A stretch of DNA of 64,000 nt from Marinomonas arctica (GTDB lineage: Bacteria; Pseudomonadota; Gammaproteobacteria; Pseudomonadales; Marinomonadaceae), in contig NZ_QHJF01000024.1 of assembly GCF_003259225.1 (NCBI RefSeq), forward strand, positions 1 to 64,000, in the 5' to 3' direction. The notes beneath the pieces are model-generated. The model did no database searches and had not been told where the DNA came from. It worked only from the letters and a program-made list of their open reading frames with translations. The position numbers and the translations under genes are program-made. Positions 49,505 through 59,861 of this stretch are shown one piece after another (the stretch's first letter is position 1; each line of letters starts with the position of its first letter).

Positions 49505-50536
49505 TCAACCTTTGTCTGAAAGCTTTTTAATTTTTTGTTCCAATTTTGAAATTTGCTTCGCCATACTATCAATTCTTCTAAACCTTGCGGCAGAGCGACG
49601 CCATTTAGCGGTTGGCTCCATGCCCATACCAGAAGAGTAAGAACCTGCCTCTAAAATAGACTTAGTTACCATTGTCATCGCGGTAATATGTACGTGATCC
49701 ACTATCGTGATATGACCAGCAAGACCCACACCTCCGGATAAGGTACAAAAGGCCCCTATTTTTGTACTGCCTGCAATACCAACACATCCCGCAACCGCTG
49801 TATTATCACCAATTATAACGTTATGAGCAATTTGAACTTGATTATCTATGATAACCCCATCGCCAATTAACGTGTTTTCAATAGCACCACGATCGATTGT
49901 GGTGTTGGCACCTATCTCAACATGATTGCCAATAACAACAGATCCCAGTTGGTCAATTTTTTCCCAACGCCCCTGATCCGGCGCGAAACCAAAACCATCT
50001 GCACCAATCACAGTGCCACTGTGAATAATGCAAGACTCACCAATCATGACATCATGATAAAGCGTAACATTTGGATACAGTCGAGTGTTTTGACCTATTC
50101 TAACACCTCGCCCAATGACACAGCCTGCACCAATAATGCAACCATCAGCAATGACAGCGCCATCATCAATGACGGCATTGGGGCCTATTGTTACATCCTG
50201 ACCTAATAACGCATTAGATGACACTACAGCACTTGAGTGAACCCCAGACCAACACTGTGTGGCGGGCACAAATAAATGCGACAACTGTGCAAACGCTAAA
50301 TAAGGGTTTGAGACAATAATAGCGTTATCCACTAATTGAGCAAGCTCTTCTGTCTTAACAAGTACAGCCCCTGCCGAAGTCGTCGCTAGATGATTTTGGT
50401 ATTTAGGGTTCGCTAAAAAACTCAACTCTTGTTCAGTGGCTTTTTCAAGCGTACCTAGCTTTTCTATAATGAGACCCTCGTCTCCCTTTACCACACCGTG
50501 AACATTGGCTGCCAACTGCCCTAGCGTATAACTCAT
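49505..50536 (-). CDS. lpxD: UDP-3-O-acylglucosamine N-acyltransferase
   Basis: LpxD adds the N-linked acyl chain in lipid A synthesis. An N-terminal uridine-binding domain (LSFLANPKYQNHL, about 37-49) precedes the hexapeptide-repeat helix (about 100-290). The catalytic His region is DNQVQIAHNVIIGDNTAVAG, and a C-terminal helix (RIDSMAKQISKLEQKIKKL) closes it. Length 343 fits. 3 bp after skp. Confidence 0.96.
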   Translation of the reverse strand: MSYTLGQLAANVHGVVKGDEGLIIEKLGTLEKATEQELSFLANPKYQNHLATTSAGAVLVKTEELAQLVDNAIIVSNPYLAFAQLSHLFVPATQCWSGVHSSAVVSSNALLGQDVTIGPNAVIDDGAVIADGCIIGAGCVIGRGVRIGQNTRLYPNVTLYHDVMIGESCIIHSGTVIGADGFGFAPDQGRWEKIDQLGSVVIGNHVEIGANTTIDRGAIENTLIGDGVIIDNQVQIAHNVIIGDNTAVAGCVGIAGSTKIGAFCTLSGGVGLAGHITIVDHVHITAMTMVTKSILEAGSYSSGMGMEPTAKWRRSAARFRRIDSMAKQISKLEQKIKKLSDKG

Positions 50537-50539
50537 AGA

Positions 50540-51034
50540 TTAGTTGTCCTTATTAATACGTTTTACTAGCTCGTCAGTAATATCGGCACCCGCATTGGCA
50601 TATAAACTTAATTGTCTGTTTAACACTAAGTCCAATTTTCGTTCTTCAATCAATGATTTTAAAGCCGCTTCGCCCTTTGGCGTCAACGACTGTATCAACT
50701 GTTGCTCAAGCTCTTTGGCCTGACGCTGCATATTAGCCGCCAACGCTCGTATCTGATTTTGACGTTCTCCAAGCTGCTGACGGCGTTTTTTGAACTCTTC
50801 TTCAGACAAGGTCAATTCATCACGCTTTAAGTTTTGGGCAGACGCTTCAAGATCTTCTTGCTCTTTTTTCAAACGAGCATCCATAGCCGCGACTTTTTGC
50901 TTAGGTTCTTTAGCCGCTTCCTGACCAATATTACTTTGCAAAAGAGCCGCTCTAAAGTCCACCACAGCGACCTCTGTTGCCTGAACACTACCTATCAAAC
51001 ACAGAGCAAAAATGACCATTAATATATTTTTCAT
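50540..51034 (-). CDS. skp: OmpH/Skp periplasmic chaperone
   Basis: Skp holds unfolded outer-membrane proteins on the way to BamA. A signal peptide (residues 1-19, ending SVQA) is followed by VAVVDFRAALLQSNIGQEAAKE and two long charged coiled-coil arms (about 45-125). Length 164 equals the family. It lies between bamA and lpxD as usual. Confidence 0.92.
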   Translation of the reverse strand: MKNILMVIFALCLIGSVQATEVAVVDFRAALLQSNIGQEAAKEPKQKVAAMDARLKKEQEDLEASAQNLKRDELTLSEEEFKKRRQQLGERQNQIRALAANMQRQAKELEQQLIQSLTPKGEAALKSLIEERKLDLVLNRQLSLYANAGADITDELVKRINKDN

Positions 51035-51063
51035 TTTATATCCTACTAAAAAAGCTATCTAGA

Positions 51064-53379
51064 TTAAAAAGTGGTACCTAGCTGAAACTGAAAAAAGTCT
51101 GTTTTGTCACCATCTTTTGAGTTTAAAGGTTTTGAAAAGTTAAATGACAATGGCGCAATCGGTGTAATCCAAGTCCAGCTTAAACCCACACTGTAGCGAA
51201 TTTCTGCCAAATCAACACCTTCATTACACGCGGCATTACTAGCCAAACAGGTATCTGTGAATACGTTACCACCATCTAGGAATAGAGCCGTTCTGACCGA
51301 TTTATGATCTTCCACCATCGGTAGAGGAAAGATCAATTCTGCCGTTCCCGTCATCAGTATATTACCGCCCAGTGCAGAACTGCTGTTTGTTGAACTGGCA
51401 TCATATGAGTTCTTTGGCCCTAATGAGGACGCACCATAACCACGTACCGAATAAGAGCCACCAGCGAAGTAGTTTTCAAAAAACGGTAAAGTATCCGTAT
51501 CACCATACCCAGAGCCATAACCCAAACGACCTTTTAGGCGGAATAGCCATAAATTCGAATCTGTCATACTCCAATAACGCTGAGAGGTCAGACCAAGCTT
51601 AGTGTATTCTTGATCACCCACTGGCAGAGCTACCTCTAAGGTTGCTCTGGTTGAATAACCATCTGTTGGCAACACACCACCCACTAAATCGCTATCACTC
51701 CAAGTCAAACTGGCAATGACATCGTCATAGTTATCACCATGGGTTTCAACATAGTCTTTTGTTTCATTAGAAGGGTCATAACCCAACTTCACTGTACTTT
51801 CTTTTACTGTCATGCCAAAAGCCAAGCGCTGAGTATCAGAAATGGGGTACCCATAACTGACACCAGCTCCGATCGAATCAAGATCATAGTCTTCAACATC
51901 ATCATCGGCATGATCACTGGTTTTATAAAATATTTGGAAACCGCGGCTCACACCATCCACGGTAAAATAGGGGTTATCGTAACTAATCGAATAATCTTGC
52001 GTCTGATTTGTTCGCGACGCATTAAACGATAATTTATTACCTGTCCCTAAGAAGTTGCGCTTAGAAACACCAAAACCCAACACAGTACCATCTTCTTGAG
52101 AATAACCAATGCTTGCTTGAATACTGCCAGATGCTTGCTCTTGAACCACAACATCAAGATCTACCTGATCTGACGTGCCCGCCACAGGTCGAGTTCTTAA
52201 ATCGACACTGCCAAAGAAGCCCAATCGTTCAATACGGCGCTTAGAGGATTGAATTTTAGAATGCGTTGCCAAAGCCCCTTCAAACTGAGTCATCTCACGA
52301 CGCAATACCTCATCTTGAGTCTCGCTATTACCACTAAAAGTAATGCGACGCACGTAAACCTTTGGACCTGGCGCGATTTGATAACTGAGATTCACAGTAT
52401 GATTGTCAAGTTTCTCTGGAATAACATTGACGTTCGTAAACAAATAGCCATCGTCACCTAACTCCGTCGAAATCCCTTCAATAATCTTTGTCACTTCACT
52501 ACGAGAAAAAACGTCGCCGCTTTTCTGCGTAATTTGTTTCCAGATACGATCTTCTGCAATCGGTAAACTACCGCTCAAAGAGACATTATTAATGTTATAA
52601 GGTTTGCCTTCCTCGACATTAATCACGATATAAACATCACGTTTATCCGCTGACAAACTCACCTGACTAGATACCACATTAAAATCTAAATAGCCTTTGT
52701 CTAAATAAAAGCTCTTTAGAGTATTGATATCTCCTTCTATTTTGGCTTTAGCGTATTCATCTGCCGAGCTAAAAGGATTCCAAGAACCGGTTTCTCTTGA
52801 TTCAAAGTCTTTGGTTAAGGTTTCTTCATCAAAGTCCTTGTTGCCAACGATGTTGATATGTACGATTTTTGCCGTATCGCCTTCATCAATGTTAATAACA
52901 ATACCGGTACGATTACGAGGCATTTCCTCAACAGAAATATCCACCTTAGCGCTATAGCGACCAAGTGCATAATACTGGCGCTGGAGCTCTTGAACAATCT
53001 GGTTCAAGGTTTCTGGTTTGTATATTTCACCAATTTCCAAGCCAGATAACTTCAAGCCTCGCTCCAAGTCTTCCGTTTTGATTAGCTCATTTCCTTCAAT
53101 CGTCAGGTTGCCAATGGAGGGACGCTCCTCAACATCAAACACTAATACATTGTTGTCTTCATACACATCGATGTCACTAAAGTAACCTGTGTTAAAAAGT
53201 GAGCTAATCGCTTGATAGACCTTGCTGGAATCATAAGACTCGCTTTTATCAAAGCCGATTACATCAAATGCTCTAGCCGATGGCATTTGAACTAGGCCAT
53301 CAATTCGCACATCCTCTACGGTTTTTGCAACACTCTGCACGCTTATTAAAGCCAAAAATACTACTGAAACGACTTTCAC
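51064..53379 (-). CDS. bamA: Outer-membrane assembly protein BamA
   Basis: BamA is the core Omp85 insertase. A signal peptide (about 1-20) precedes five POTRA domains (about 20-415, starting VEDVRIDGLVQMPSARAF) and a beta-barrel. The barrel contains ENYFAGGSYSVRGYGASSLGPK (the V-R-G-[FY] lid-lock motif) and ends in FQLGTTF with C-terminal Phe. I chose GTG at 53379 with AGAGAGG 5 nt upstream, giving 771 residues and clearing rseP by 10 bp. Confidence 0.97.
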   Translation of the reverse strand: MKVVSVVFLALISVQSVAKTVEDVRIDGLVQMPSARAFDVIGFDKSESYDSSKVYQAISSLFNTGYFSDIDVYEDNNVLVFDVEERPSIGNLTIEGNELIKTEDLERGLKLSGLEIGEIYKPETLNQIVQELQRQYYALGRYSAKVDISVEEMPRNRTGIVINIDEGDTAKIVHINIVGNKDFDEETLTKDFESRETGSWNPFSSADEYAKAKIEGDINTLKSFYLDKGYLDFNVVSSQVSLSADKRDVYIVINVEEGKPYNINNVSLSGSLPIAEDRIWKQITQKSGDVFSRSEVTKIIEGISTELGDDGYLFTNVNVIPEKLDNHTVNLSYQIAPGPKVYVRRITFSGNSETQDEVLRREMTQFEGALATHSKIQSSKRRIERLGFFGSVDLRTRPVAGTSDQVDLDVVVQEQASGSIQASIGYSQEDGTVLGFGVSKRNFLGTGNKLSFNASRTNQTQDYSISYDNPYFTVDGVSRGFQIFYKTSDHADDDVEDYDLDSIGAGVSYGYPISDTQRLAFGMTVKESTVKLGYDPSNETKDYVETHGDNYDDVIASLTWSDSDLVGGVLPTDGYSTRATLEVALPVGDQEYTKLGLTSQRYWSMTDSNLWLFRLKGRLGYGSGYGDTDTLPFFENYFAGGSYSVRGYGASSLGPKNSYDASSTNSSSALGGNILMTGTAELIFPLPMVEDHKSVRTALFLDGGNVFTDTCLASNAACNEGVDLAEIRYSVGLSWTWITPIAPLSFNFSKPLNSKDGDKTDFFQFQLGTTF

Positions 53380-53389
53380 ATATACCTCT

Positions 53390-54736
53390 CTACAAGCGGG
53401 CAATATCATTAAAAATGGCAACAGCCATTAGAGCAAATAAAAGAGAAGCACCAACCCGATAAGCCATAGCCTGAATTTTTTCAGAAACTGGCTTGCGGCG
53501 TATAGCTTCAATGCCGAAAAATACTAAATGCCCACCATCCAACATGGGAATAGGCAACAAATTAAGCACACCCAAACTGACACTGAGGTAAGCCATGAAT
53601 TTCAAAAAAGACTGCAAACCAGAGTCTGCAGATGCGCTCGCCACCTTGGCGATCGTTATCGGCCCAGATAAATTATCAACCGATATCAAGCCTTGTAGCA
53701 TCTTACCGACGGAAGAAACTGTCAAAGATACCATCTTAAACGTTTGTTCAACACCATAAGAAATTGCCTCAAATGGACCATAATGGCGCTCTCTAACAGC
53801 ACTCTCATCTAATTGAGGTGGAACAACCGCTAGTCCAGCATACCCTATCAGCTTACCATTTTGCTCCGTGGATTTGGGCAATAATAATAATTTAACAACG
53901 TCTTGCCCTCTCTGAACCTCAACATCAAGCGCCTTATTTGGACTGGCTTGCACCAATGCAACGACCTGCTGCCAATTTGATATAGATTGCTCGTTCACGC
54001 TCAAAATTCTGTCATTCGCCTGAAAACCTGCACTCGCTGCAGCCCCATCCTCTACAACCTGTGCAATGATAGGCAACACGTCAGGTCGCCATGGCACGAC
54101 CCCAAACGCTTGGATTAGGTTGTTAGGCTCCTCTCCAACCAACCAGCGATCTAATCGAACCGCCTCCTCTTGCTGATAATCTCGACCATCAACCTGGTAA
54201 CGAACGATAATGGTTCCTGTTTTTCCGATCAAGCCCGCTAGCACTAAATTTACATCTTCCCAAGAGACAACAGCTTGATCCGCAATAGAAATAAGCTCAT
54301 CCCCTGCTTGAATCTGGGTCTGTGCCAATGGCGTATTAGCCGCAACATCACCGACTTTCGGTGCAAGTGACTGAATACCAAGCAAAGCCACTAACGCATA
54401 AATAATGATCGCCAAAATGAAATTGGCAATAGGCCCTGCTGCGACAATAGCAATACGCTGCCAAACTGTTTTGGTGTTAAACGCCTGGCTGCGTAAGGCT
54501 TCAGGCACATTACCCTCACGCTCATCCAGCATACGAACATAACCACCCAATGGAATCATCGCTAGCGTGTATTCAGTCCCCGTCTTCCCCACATAACGGT
54601 AAATGGGTTTTCCAAAACCAACCGAAAAACGCAATACTTTCACACCGCAACGACGCGCAACAAAAAAGTGGCCAAACTCATGAAAAGTAATTAAAAGGCC
54701 TAAAGCAACAATAATAGAAAGGATATTTAGTATCAT
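53390..54736 (-). CDS. rseP: Site-2 protease RseP
   Basis: RseP is the intramembrane zinc protease that cleaves RseA to release sigma-E. ITFHEFGHFFVARRCGVKVL carries HExxH (about 19-38), two PDZ domains follow (about 115-200 and 205-300), and the third zinc ligand is in LPIPMLDGGHLVF near residue 395. Length 448 is normal. It overlaps dxr by 4 bp (ATGA). Confidence 0.97.
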   Translation of the reverse strand: MILNILSIIVALGLLITFHEFGHFFVARRCGVKVLRFSVGFGKPIYRYVGKTGTEYTLAMIPLGGYVRMLDEREGNVPEALRSQAFNTKTVWQRIAIVAAGPIANFILAIIIYALVALLGIQSLAPKVGDVAANTPLAQTQIQAGDELISIADQAVVSWEDVNLVLAGLIGKTGTIIVRYQVDGRDYQQEEAVRLDRWLVGEEPNNLIQAFGVVPWRPDVLPIIAQVVEDGAAASAGFQANDRILSVNEQSISNWQQVVALVQASPNKALDVEVQRGQDVVKLLLLPKSTEQNGKLIGYAGLAVVPPQLDESAVRERHYGPFEAISYGVEQTFKMVSLTVSSVGKMLQGLISVDNLSGPITIAKVASASADSGLQSFLKFMAYLSVSLGVLNLLPIPMLDGGHLVFFGIEAIRRKPVSEKIQAMAYRVGASLLFALMAVAIFNDIARL

Positions 54737-55908
54737 AAAAAACGCCCACGAGTGATCACATCAAGAGCCAGGCGACGTGAATAAAGATCCGCCTCGAAAA
54801 CATCATCAAGGGTATTAACCGTTACGATATTAGCACCAGCCAGTACCTGCTCATTAATGCGAGCAATATCTAAAAAGCGAATCTGACGATTTAAGAAAGC
54901 CGCTACAGCAACCTCATTCGCCGCATTCAACACAGCCATAGCCGTACCACCTGCAAACCAAGCATCAGCTGCTAATTGCAGGTTCGGAAAACGCATTAAA
55001 TCAGGTGCATCAAAGTTCAAGCGAGATATTTCCACAAGATTTAATGGTGCCACGCTGGTATCAATCCGATCAGGCCAACTCATACCATAAGCAATAGGTA
55101 TCTTCATATCAGGGTTGCCCATCTGCGCTAGCACAGAGCCATCAACATAAGAAACCATTGAGTGAATAATGCTTTCCGGATGAACAACGACCTCTATCTC
55201 ATTTGGCGTCACATCAAATAACCAACACGCTTCGATTAACTCCAGCCCTTTATTCATCAAAGTCGCTGAATCAATCGATATTTTTTGCCCCATAGACCAA
55301 TTAGGGTGTTTGCAAGCTTGCTCGGGGGTCACTGAAGCCATGTCTTCTAAAGACCAAGCCCTAAAAGGACCACCTGAAGCAGTTAGGATAATTTTAGCAA
55401 CATCTTTTTTATGGGCACCAACAGAACTCTGGGGCAAGCTTTGAAAAATAGCATTATGCTCACTATCAATTGGCAGCAATACTACATTATGCCTTGCGAC
55501 TTCATCCATAAACAATTTGCCCGCTGTCACCAGAGATTCCTTGTTTGCCAGAAGTATGCGCTTGCCCGCACGTATGCCGGCCAATGTTGGCTTTAGCCCA
55601 GCAAAGCCCATGATAGCCGCCATCACTTGATCAACGTCGGGATCAGCGGCAATAGAGTCCAATGCCTCTTCTCCCCACTCAAATGACGTGGTCAAACCTT
55701 GACACTTTAGAGCCAGCTGATCACGAGCCTGCTTAGACCCCATTACCACACGCTGGGGCTTAAAGCGGCGACATATTTCCGCCATTTTATCAACGCTTTC
55801 ATTGGCCGAAGCGCTAATCAAGGAAAATTTATCTGGGTGCAGCGCTATGATATCTAACGTGCTTTGACCAATGGAACCTGTCGCGCCTAATAAGCAAATA
55901 CCTTGCAT
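54733..55908 (-). CDS. dxr: 1-deoxy-D-xylulose 5-phosphate reductoisomerase
   Basis: Dxr (IspC) commits the non-mevalonate pathway. ICLLGATGSIGQSTLDII is the NADPH fold, LLPIDSEHNAIFQSLP and ILTASGGPFR hold metal and substrate residues, and HPNWSMGQKISIDSATLMNKGLELIEACWLF is the signature. I chose the ATG at 55908, which overlaps the cdsA stop as TGATG; an ATG three codons earlier (55917) is possible. 391 residues. Confidence 0.97.
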   Translation of the reverse strand: MQGICLLGATGSIGQSTLDIIALHPDKFSLISASANESVDKMAEICRRFKPQRVVMGSKQARDQLALKCQGLTTSFEWGEEALDSIAADPDVDQVMAAIMGFAGLKPTLAGIRAGKRILLANKESLVTAGKLFMDEVARHNVVLLPIDSEHNAIFQSLPQSSVGAHKKDVAKIILTASGGPFRAWSLEDMASVTPEQACKHPNWSMGQKISIDSATLMNKGLELIEACWLFDVTPNEIEVVVHPESIIHSMVSYVDGSVLAQMGNPDMKIPIAYGMSWPDRIDTSVAPLNLVEISRLNFDAPDLMRFPNLQLAADAWFAGGTAMAVLNAANEVAVAAFLNRQIRFLDIARINEQVLAGANIVTVNTLDDVFEADLYSRRLALDVITRGRFL

Positions 55909-56711
55909 CAAAGCCATCCAGTCAAACTTAATAACAATACATAAATAGGGGCTGCCGCCGTCAAACTATCGACACGATCCATAACACCACCGTGTCCAGG
56001 AATAAGGTGACTTGAATCTTTTAATTGCTCGTGTCGCTTGAATAGACTCTCTGTTAAATCGCCTAAGACAGAGACGGAAGAAGTCAATAAAGCAATAAAC
56101 GACAATACACACCACTGTACAAACGTAAAATCACTCAATAAGGCAAACACAGCCACACCGATTTGCGTCAGCACCAAACCGCCTGCTACACCTTCCCATG
56201 ACTTACCAGGGCTCACGAAGCGAGCCAGCTTTCTTTTACCAAAAGCTCGCCCGACGAAATAGGCACCTGAATCGGCTCCCCATATTAACCCCATCAACAG
56301 CAGCACCCACACTAAAAAATTGTCAGACTGCCTTAACACAACCAATGCCGACCAAGTCGTTACTAACACCAACACACCAAACAATAAGCGACTAAAGGTA
56401 TGCTGCCAGAAAAGAAGCGCTGGATATTTCATGACCCAATATAAGGCCAAACCCCATAAAATCGGGCTCACATACAGTGACATTTCATGAATATTTAAGT
56501 TCAAAATAGACAAGCAAAGAACACCAATAAAGGTTGCAAACACAATACGGCCCAGCTGATTACAAACACCAGATAGACGCGCCCATTCCCAGCCTGCTAA
56601 AACAACCACTCCAGCCATAGCAAAAATAAAATGCACAGCGTTGAGAACAAAAACGGCACAAACAAACAACACCGCCATCACGATGGCACTTAAAATTCGA
56701 GGGAGTAACAT
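55908..56711 (-). CDS. cdsA: Phosphatidate cytidylyltransferase
   Basis: CdsA makes CDP-diacylglycerol for all phospholipids, including the substrate of PssA at 1857. About eight membrane helices and the C-terminal signature SVLGDLTESLFKRHEQLKDSSHLIPGHGGVMDRVDSL (about 218-254) are clear. Length 267 is usual. 2 bp after uppS. Confidence 0.96.
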   Translation of the reverse strand: MLLPRILSAIVMAVLFVCAVFVLNAVHFIFAMAGVVVLAGWEWARLSGVCNQLGRIVFATFIGVLCLSILNLNIHEMSLYVSPILWGLALYWVMKYPALLFWQHTFSRLLFGVLVLVTTWSALVVLRQSDNFLVWVLLLMGLIWGADSGAYFVGRAFGKRKLARFVSPGKSWEGVAGGLVLTQIGVAVFALLSDFTFVQWCVLSFIALLTSSVSVLGDLTESLFKRHEQLKDSSHLIPGHGGVMDRVDSLTAAAPIYVLLLSLTGWL

Positions 56712-56713
56712 GG

Positions 56714-57445
56714 TTATCGACCACCATAACGACGTTGACGATTTTGATAAATTTGAATAGCTTCATCAAAATGTTGCTGTTCAAAATCCGGCCATAATAC
56801 CGGAAGAAAGACAAATTCAGAGTAGGCGGTCTGCCAAAGTAGAAAATTACTAATACGCTCTTCCCCTGAGGTTCGAATCAACAAATCTGGCGGTGGCAAA
56901 TCGGCCAACTGCATATGCTCACCCAACACCGTCTCATTAATATCTTCTGGAGCAAGCTCACCTAACGCAATACGCTCAGCTATCGACTTTGCAGCCTGAG
57001 CAATATCCCAACGACCACCGTAGTTAGCAGCAATAACCAGCGTCATTTGAGTGTTGCTTGCTGTTGCCTCTTCAACACTCTTAATTTGATTCTGCAAACC
57101 GTGACTAAAGCCAGAAAGATCACCAATCACTCTCAGCCTTATTTTGTGCTCGTTTAAACGCTTTAGCTCTTTTTTCAAAGACCGCATAAAAAGCGCCATC
57201 AACCCATCCACCTCTAGCTTTGGACGCTTCCAATTTTCACTGGAAAAAGCAAACAACGTTAACACTTTAACGCCGTCTCTAACAGCCGCCTCAACCACTC
57301 TCCTGACAGCGGAAGCACCTGCTGTATGACCCGCGATACTCGGCAGGTGTTTTTTTTTGGCCCAGCGGTTATTGCCATCCATGATAATAGCAATATGCAT
57401 AGGCCCGACAACTGAATCAACATCAGCGCCATCTAATTCAGACAT
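56714..57445 (-). CDS. uppS: Undecaprenyl diphosphate synthase
   Basis: UppS builds the C55 lipid carrier for peptidoglycan and O-antigen. HIAIIMDGNNRWAKKKHLPSIAGHTAGA (about 17-44) holds the catalytic Asp and phosphate-binding residues, LTLFAFSSENWKRP follows, and the C-terminal LLIRTSGEERISNFLLWQTAYSEFVF is intact. Length 243 is normal. Its product is later recycled by UptA/PopT-type translocases, one of which may be the DUF368 protein at 24774. Confidence 0.97.
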   Translation of the reverse strand: MSELDGADVDSVVGPMHIAIIMDGNNRWAKKKHLPSIAGHTAGASAVRRVVEAAVRDGVKVLTLFAFSSENWKRPKLEVDGLMALFMRSLKKELKRLNEHKIRLRVIGDLSGFSHGLQNQIKSVEEATASNTQMTLVIAANYGGRWDIAQAAKSIAERIALGELAPEDINETVLGEHMQLADLPPPDLLIRTSGEERISNFLLWQTAYSEFVFLPVLWPDFEQQHFDEAIQIYQNRQRRYGGR

Positions 57446-57463
57446 AGCGTCACCCTAGTCGAT

Positions 57464-57490
57464 AAAAAAAGCGAGCCGAAGCCCGCCTCC
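57464..57490 (-). terminator. Intrinsic terminator after frr
   Basis: On the minus strand GCGGGC, a TTCG loop and GCTCGC (57486-57471) are followed by seven T (57470-57464). The arms pair with one G-T wobble. It separates frr from uppS, so the envelope run may have a separate promoter or rely on readthrough. Confidence 0.8.
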
Positions 57491-57494
57491 TTTA

Positions 57495-58052
57495 TTATAT
57501 TTCCATCAAGTCTTTTTCTTTTGCAGCAAGACGCTCTTCCACTAAAGCTACATACTTATCTGTTATTTTTTGAACTTGATCTTGAGCACGACGCTCTTCA
57601 TCTTCGGAGATTTCTTTCTCTTTCACTAGGTCTTTCAAACTTCCGTTTGCATCACGACGAATATTACGAATCGCAATACGACCATTTTCCGCTTCGTTCT
57701 TGGCCTGTTTGAAATAATTTTTACGCGTCTCTTCCGTCAAGGCTGGCATAGGAATGCGGATAAGACCACCGCTAGTGGAAGGATTTAATCCCAAGTCGGA
57801 TTTGAAAATCGCTTTTTCTATCTCTGGCACAAGATTGCTTTCCCAAGGAGAAATACCCAGAGTACGCGCGTCTTCAACCGTAATGTTAGCCACTTGGTTA
57901 AGAGGCGTTTCTGTACCATAGTAGTTCACTTTAACTGGATCTAATATACTTGGGTGCGCACGACCTGTACGGATTTTTTTAAACGCAGATTCAACAGAAG
58001 AAACCGCTTTATTCATTCGATCTTCTGCATCTTTAAGAATTTCGTTAATCAT
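57495..58052 (-). CDS. frr: Ribosome recycling factor
   Basis: RRF splits the post-termination ribosome together with EF-G. The three-helix bundle plus small domain is visible: [33 protein letters not shown] (about 26-58), then [32 protein letters not shown] segment. Length 185 is standard. It follows pyrH by 7 bp. Confidence 0.97.
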   Translation of the reverse strand: MINEILKDAEDRMNKAVSSVESAFKKIRTGRAHPSILDPVKVNYYGTETPLNQVANITVEDARTLGISPWESNLVPEIEKAIFKSDLGLNPSTSGGLIRIPMPALTEETRKNYFKQAKNEAENGRIAIRNIRRDANGSLKDLVKEKEISEDEERRAQDQVQKITDKYVALVEERLAAKEKDLMEI

Positions 58053-58059
58053 AACTTCC

Positions 58060-58782
58060 TCACTTAATCAGTGTACCTTCATTGCCACCAACCATGATAT
58101 TTATCAAGGCTCCCGGCTTATTCATATTAAACACACGTATCGGCATAGCGTGATCACGAGTCAAACAGATGGCGGTTAAGTCCATGACACCCAACTGTTT
58201 TTCAAGCACTTCATCGTAACCTAATGTATCATATTTCACCGCGGTAGGGTCTTTCATCGGATCCGCAGAATAAACACCATCCACTTTTGTTGCCTTCAGT
58301 ACGACATCAGCATCAATCTCAATGCCGCGTAAACAAGCAGCAGAGTCTGTCGTAAAGAAAGGATTACCTGTCCCAGCCGAGAAAATAAGCACATCACCTT
58401 CTTTCATTAGACGCATAGCACGACGTCTATCATAAGGCTCGACAATACCCGTCATAGTGATGGCCGACATAACACGAGTGGCGATATTGGCACGTTCCAG
58501 TGCATCACGCATCGCCAATGCATTCATTACCGTTGCCAACATACCCATATGATCGCCTGTCACACGGTCCATGCCCGCTTGGCTCAGAGCTTGACCACGA
58601 AACAAGTTACCACCACCAATAACGATACCAACCTCAACACCAATACCGCGTAACTGACCAATTTCAAGCGCAATGCGATTTAATACTTTAGGGTCAATAC
58701 CGAAGGACTCATCGCCCATCAAGGCTTCGCCGCTTAGCTTAAGCAAAATTCGTTTGTATTTTGGACTCTTCTCTTTTGACAT
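58060..58782 (-). CDS. pyrH: UMP kinase
   Basis: Bacterial UMP kinase makes UDP and is hexameric. [52 protein letters not shown] and [10 protein letters not shown] are present. I chose ATG at 58782 with GGAGG 5 nt upstream, giving 240 residues; the longer frame to 58842 would add 20 residues without match. It follows tsf after a terminator. Confidence 0.97.
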   Translation of the reverse strand: MSKEKSPKYKRILLKLSGEALMGDESFGIDPKVLNRIALEIGQLRGIGVEVGIVIGGGNLFRGQALSQAGMDRVTGDHMGMLATVMNALAMRDALERANIATRVMSAITMTGIVEPYDRRRAMRLMKEGDVLIFSAGTGNPFFTTDSAACLRGIEIDADVVLKATKVDGVYSADPMKDPTAVKYDTLGYDEVLEKQLGVMDLTAICLTRDHAMPIRVFNMNKPGALINIMVGGNEGTLIK

Positions 58783-58862
58783 ATCAACCTCCGGCAATGG
58801 TTTTCTTTCTTCACTCACTGAGGTCAATCCTATCACCGACACTCATCGAACCTATCTCTCAT

Positions 58863-58894
58863 AAAAAGGGGCAGTCAAGCTGCCCCTTTTTTTT
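58863..58894 (-). terminator. Intrinsic terminator after tsf
   Basis: GGGGCAG (58868-58874) and CTGCCCC (58880-58886) form a strong stem with a 5-nt loop, flanked by A5 on one side and T8 on the other. It can end tsf transcripts on the minus strand. Confidence 0.88.
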
Positions 58895-58915
58895 GCAAGA
58901 CATTACAACTCGGAA

Positions 58916-59776
58916 TTAACCTCTAAGCTGTGCTGCTACTTCTGCGGCAAAATCCACTTCAGCCACTTCAATACCTTCACCCACTTCTAGGCGAATAAAA
59001 GAAGTCACTGTTGCGCCAGCGTCTTTCACTAGTTGACCAACTTTTACGTCTGGGTTCTTAACGAAAGGTTGTTCAGTTAAGCTGTTTTCAGCCAAGAATT
59101 TCTTCATACGGCCAACGATCATTTTATCAACGATCTCAGCTGGCTTACCAGCCATGTCTGGCTGCGCACGAACAATTTCTTCTTCTTTTGCAAGAACTTC
59201 AGCAGGCATATCTTCACCGCGAACGACGCGAGGAGAAACGGCAGCAATGTGCATAGAAACATCTTTAGCTAGCTCGTCAGAACCACCTTCCAATTGAGTC
59301 AATACAGCAATCTGGCCGTTACCGTGCAGATAACCGCCTACTAAACCACCTTCAACAACGACTGCGCGACGTGGAGAGATGTTTTCACCGATTTTCTGAA
59401 CCAATGCTTCACGTGCTTGGCCGATTTCACCCGCCAACAACACTTCCATATCGGTTTGTTTTGTTGTGAAAACAACGTCAGCTACCTTGTTGGCAAAAGC
59501 AATAAAGCCTTCGTCACGAGAAGCAAAGTCTGTTTCAGAGTTTACTTCAACCAAGATACCGTAAGATGCATCATCAGCAACGCGCATGATGATGGTACCT
59601 TCAGCTGCTGTACGGCCTGCTTTCTTAGCTGCCTTCATGCCACTTGATTTACGTAGCTCTTCAATTGCCACTTCAATGTCAGCGTCAGCAGCGACAAGTG
59701 CTTTTTTACACTCCATCATGCCAAGACCAGTACGTTCACGTAGCTCTTTTACCAATGCTGCAGATACTGCGGCCAT
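58916..59776 (-). CDS. tsf: Elongation factor Ts
   Basis: EF-Ts exchanges GDP on EF-Tu. The N-terminal [37 protein letters not shown] and the core [22 protein letters not shown] are diagnostic. Length 286 is normal. It lies after rpsB, with an attenuator-like terminator between. Confidence 0.98.
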   Translation of the reverse strand: MAAVSAALVKELRERTGLGMMECKKALVAADADIEVAIEELRKSSGMKAAKKAGRTAAEGTIIMRVADDASYGILVEVNSETDFASRDEGFIAFANKVADVVFTTKQTDMEVLLAGEIGQAREALVQKIGENISPRRAVVVEGGLVGGYLHGNGQIAVLTQLEGGSDELAKDVSMHIAAVSPRVVRGEDMPAEVLAKEEEIVRAQPDMAGKPAEIVDKMIVGRMKKFLAENSLTEQPFVKNPDVKVGQLVKDAGATVTSFIRLEVGEGIEVAEVDFAAEVAAQLRG

Positions 59777-59806
59777 GTTAAATCCTCTTTATAACAATTC
59801 AAATTT

Positions 59807-59831
59807 AAAAAAGGAGGTAAGAAACCTCCCT
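59807..59831 (-). terminator. Attenuator-like terminator between rpsB and tsf
   Basis: On the minus strand GGAGGT (59829-59824), a 5-nt loop and ACCTCC (59818-59813) are followed by six T (59812-59807). As in other gammaproteobacteria, a partial terminator here would set the S2 to EF-Ts ratio. Confidence 0.75.
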
Positions 59832-59861
59832 TTAGAAACCAGAACAAACTAAATAGTTTGC

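Noticed and set aside
53380-53421. Longer start for BamA
   Set aside because: It would overlap rseP and put charged residues before the signal peptide; GTG at 53379 has a good ribosome site.
58783-58842. 20-residue extension of PyrH
   Set aside because: It does not match the family and GGAGG directs the ATG at 58782.
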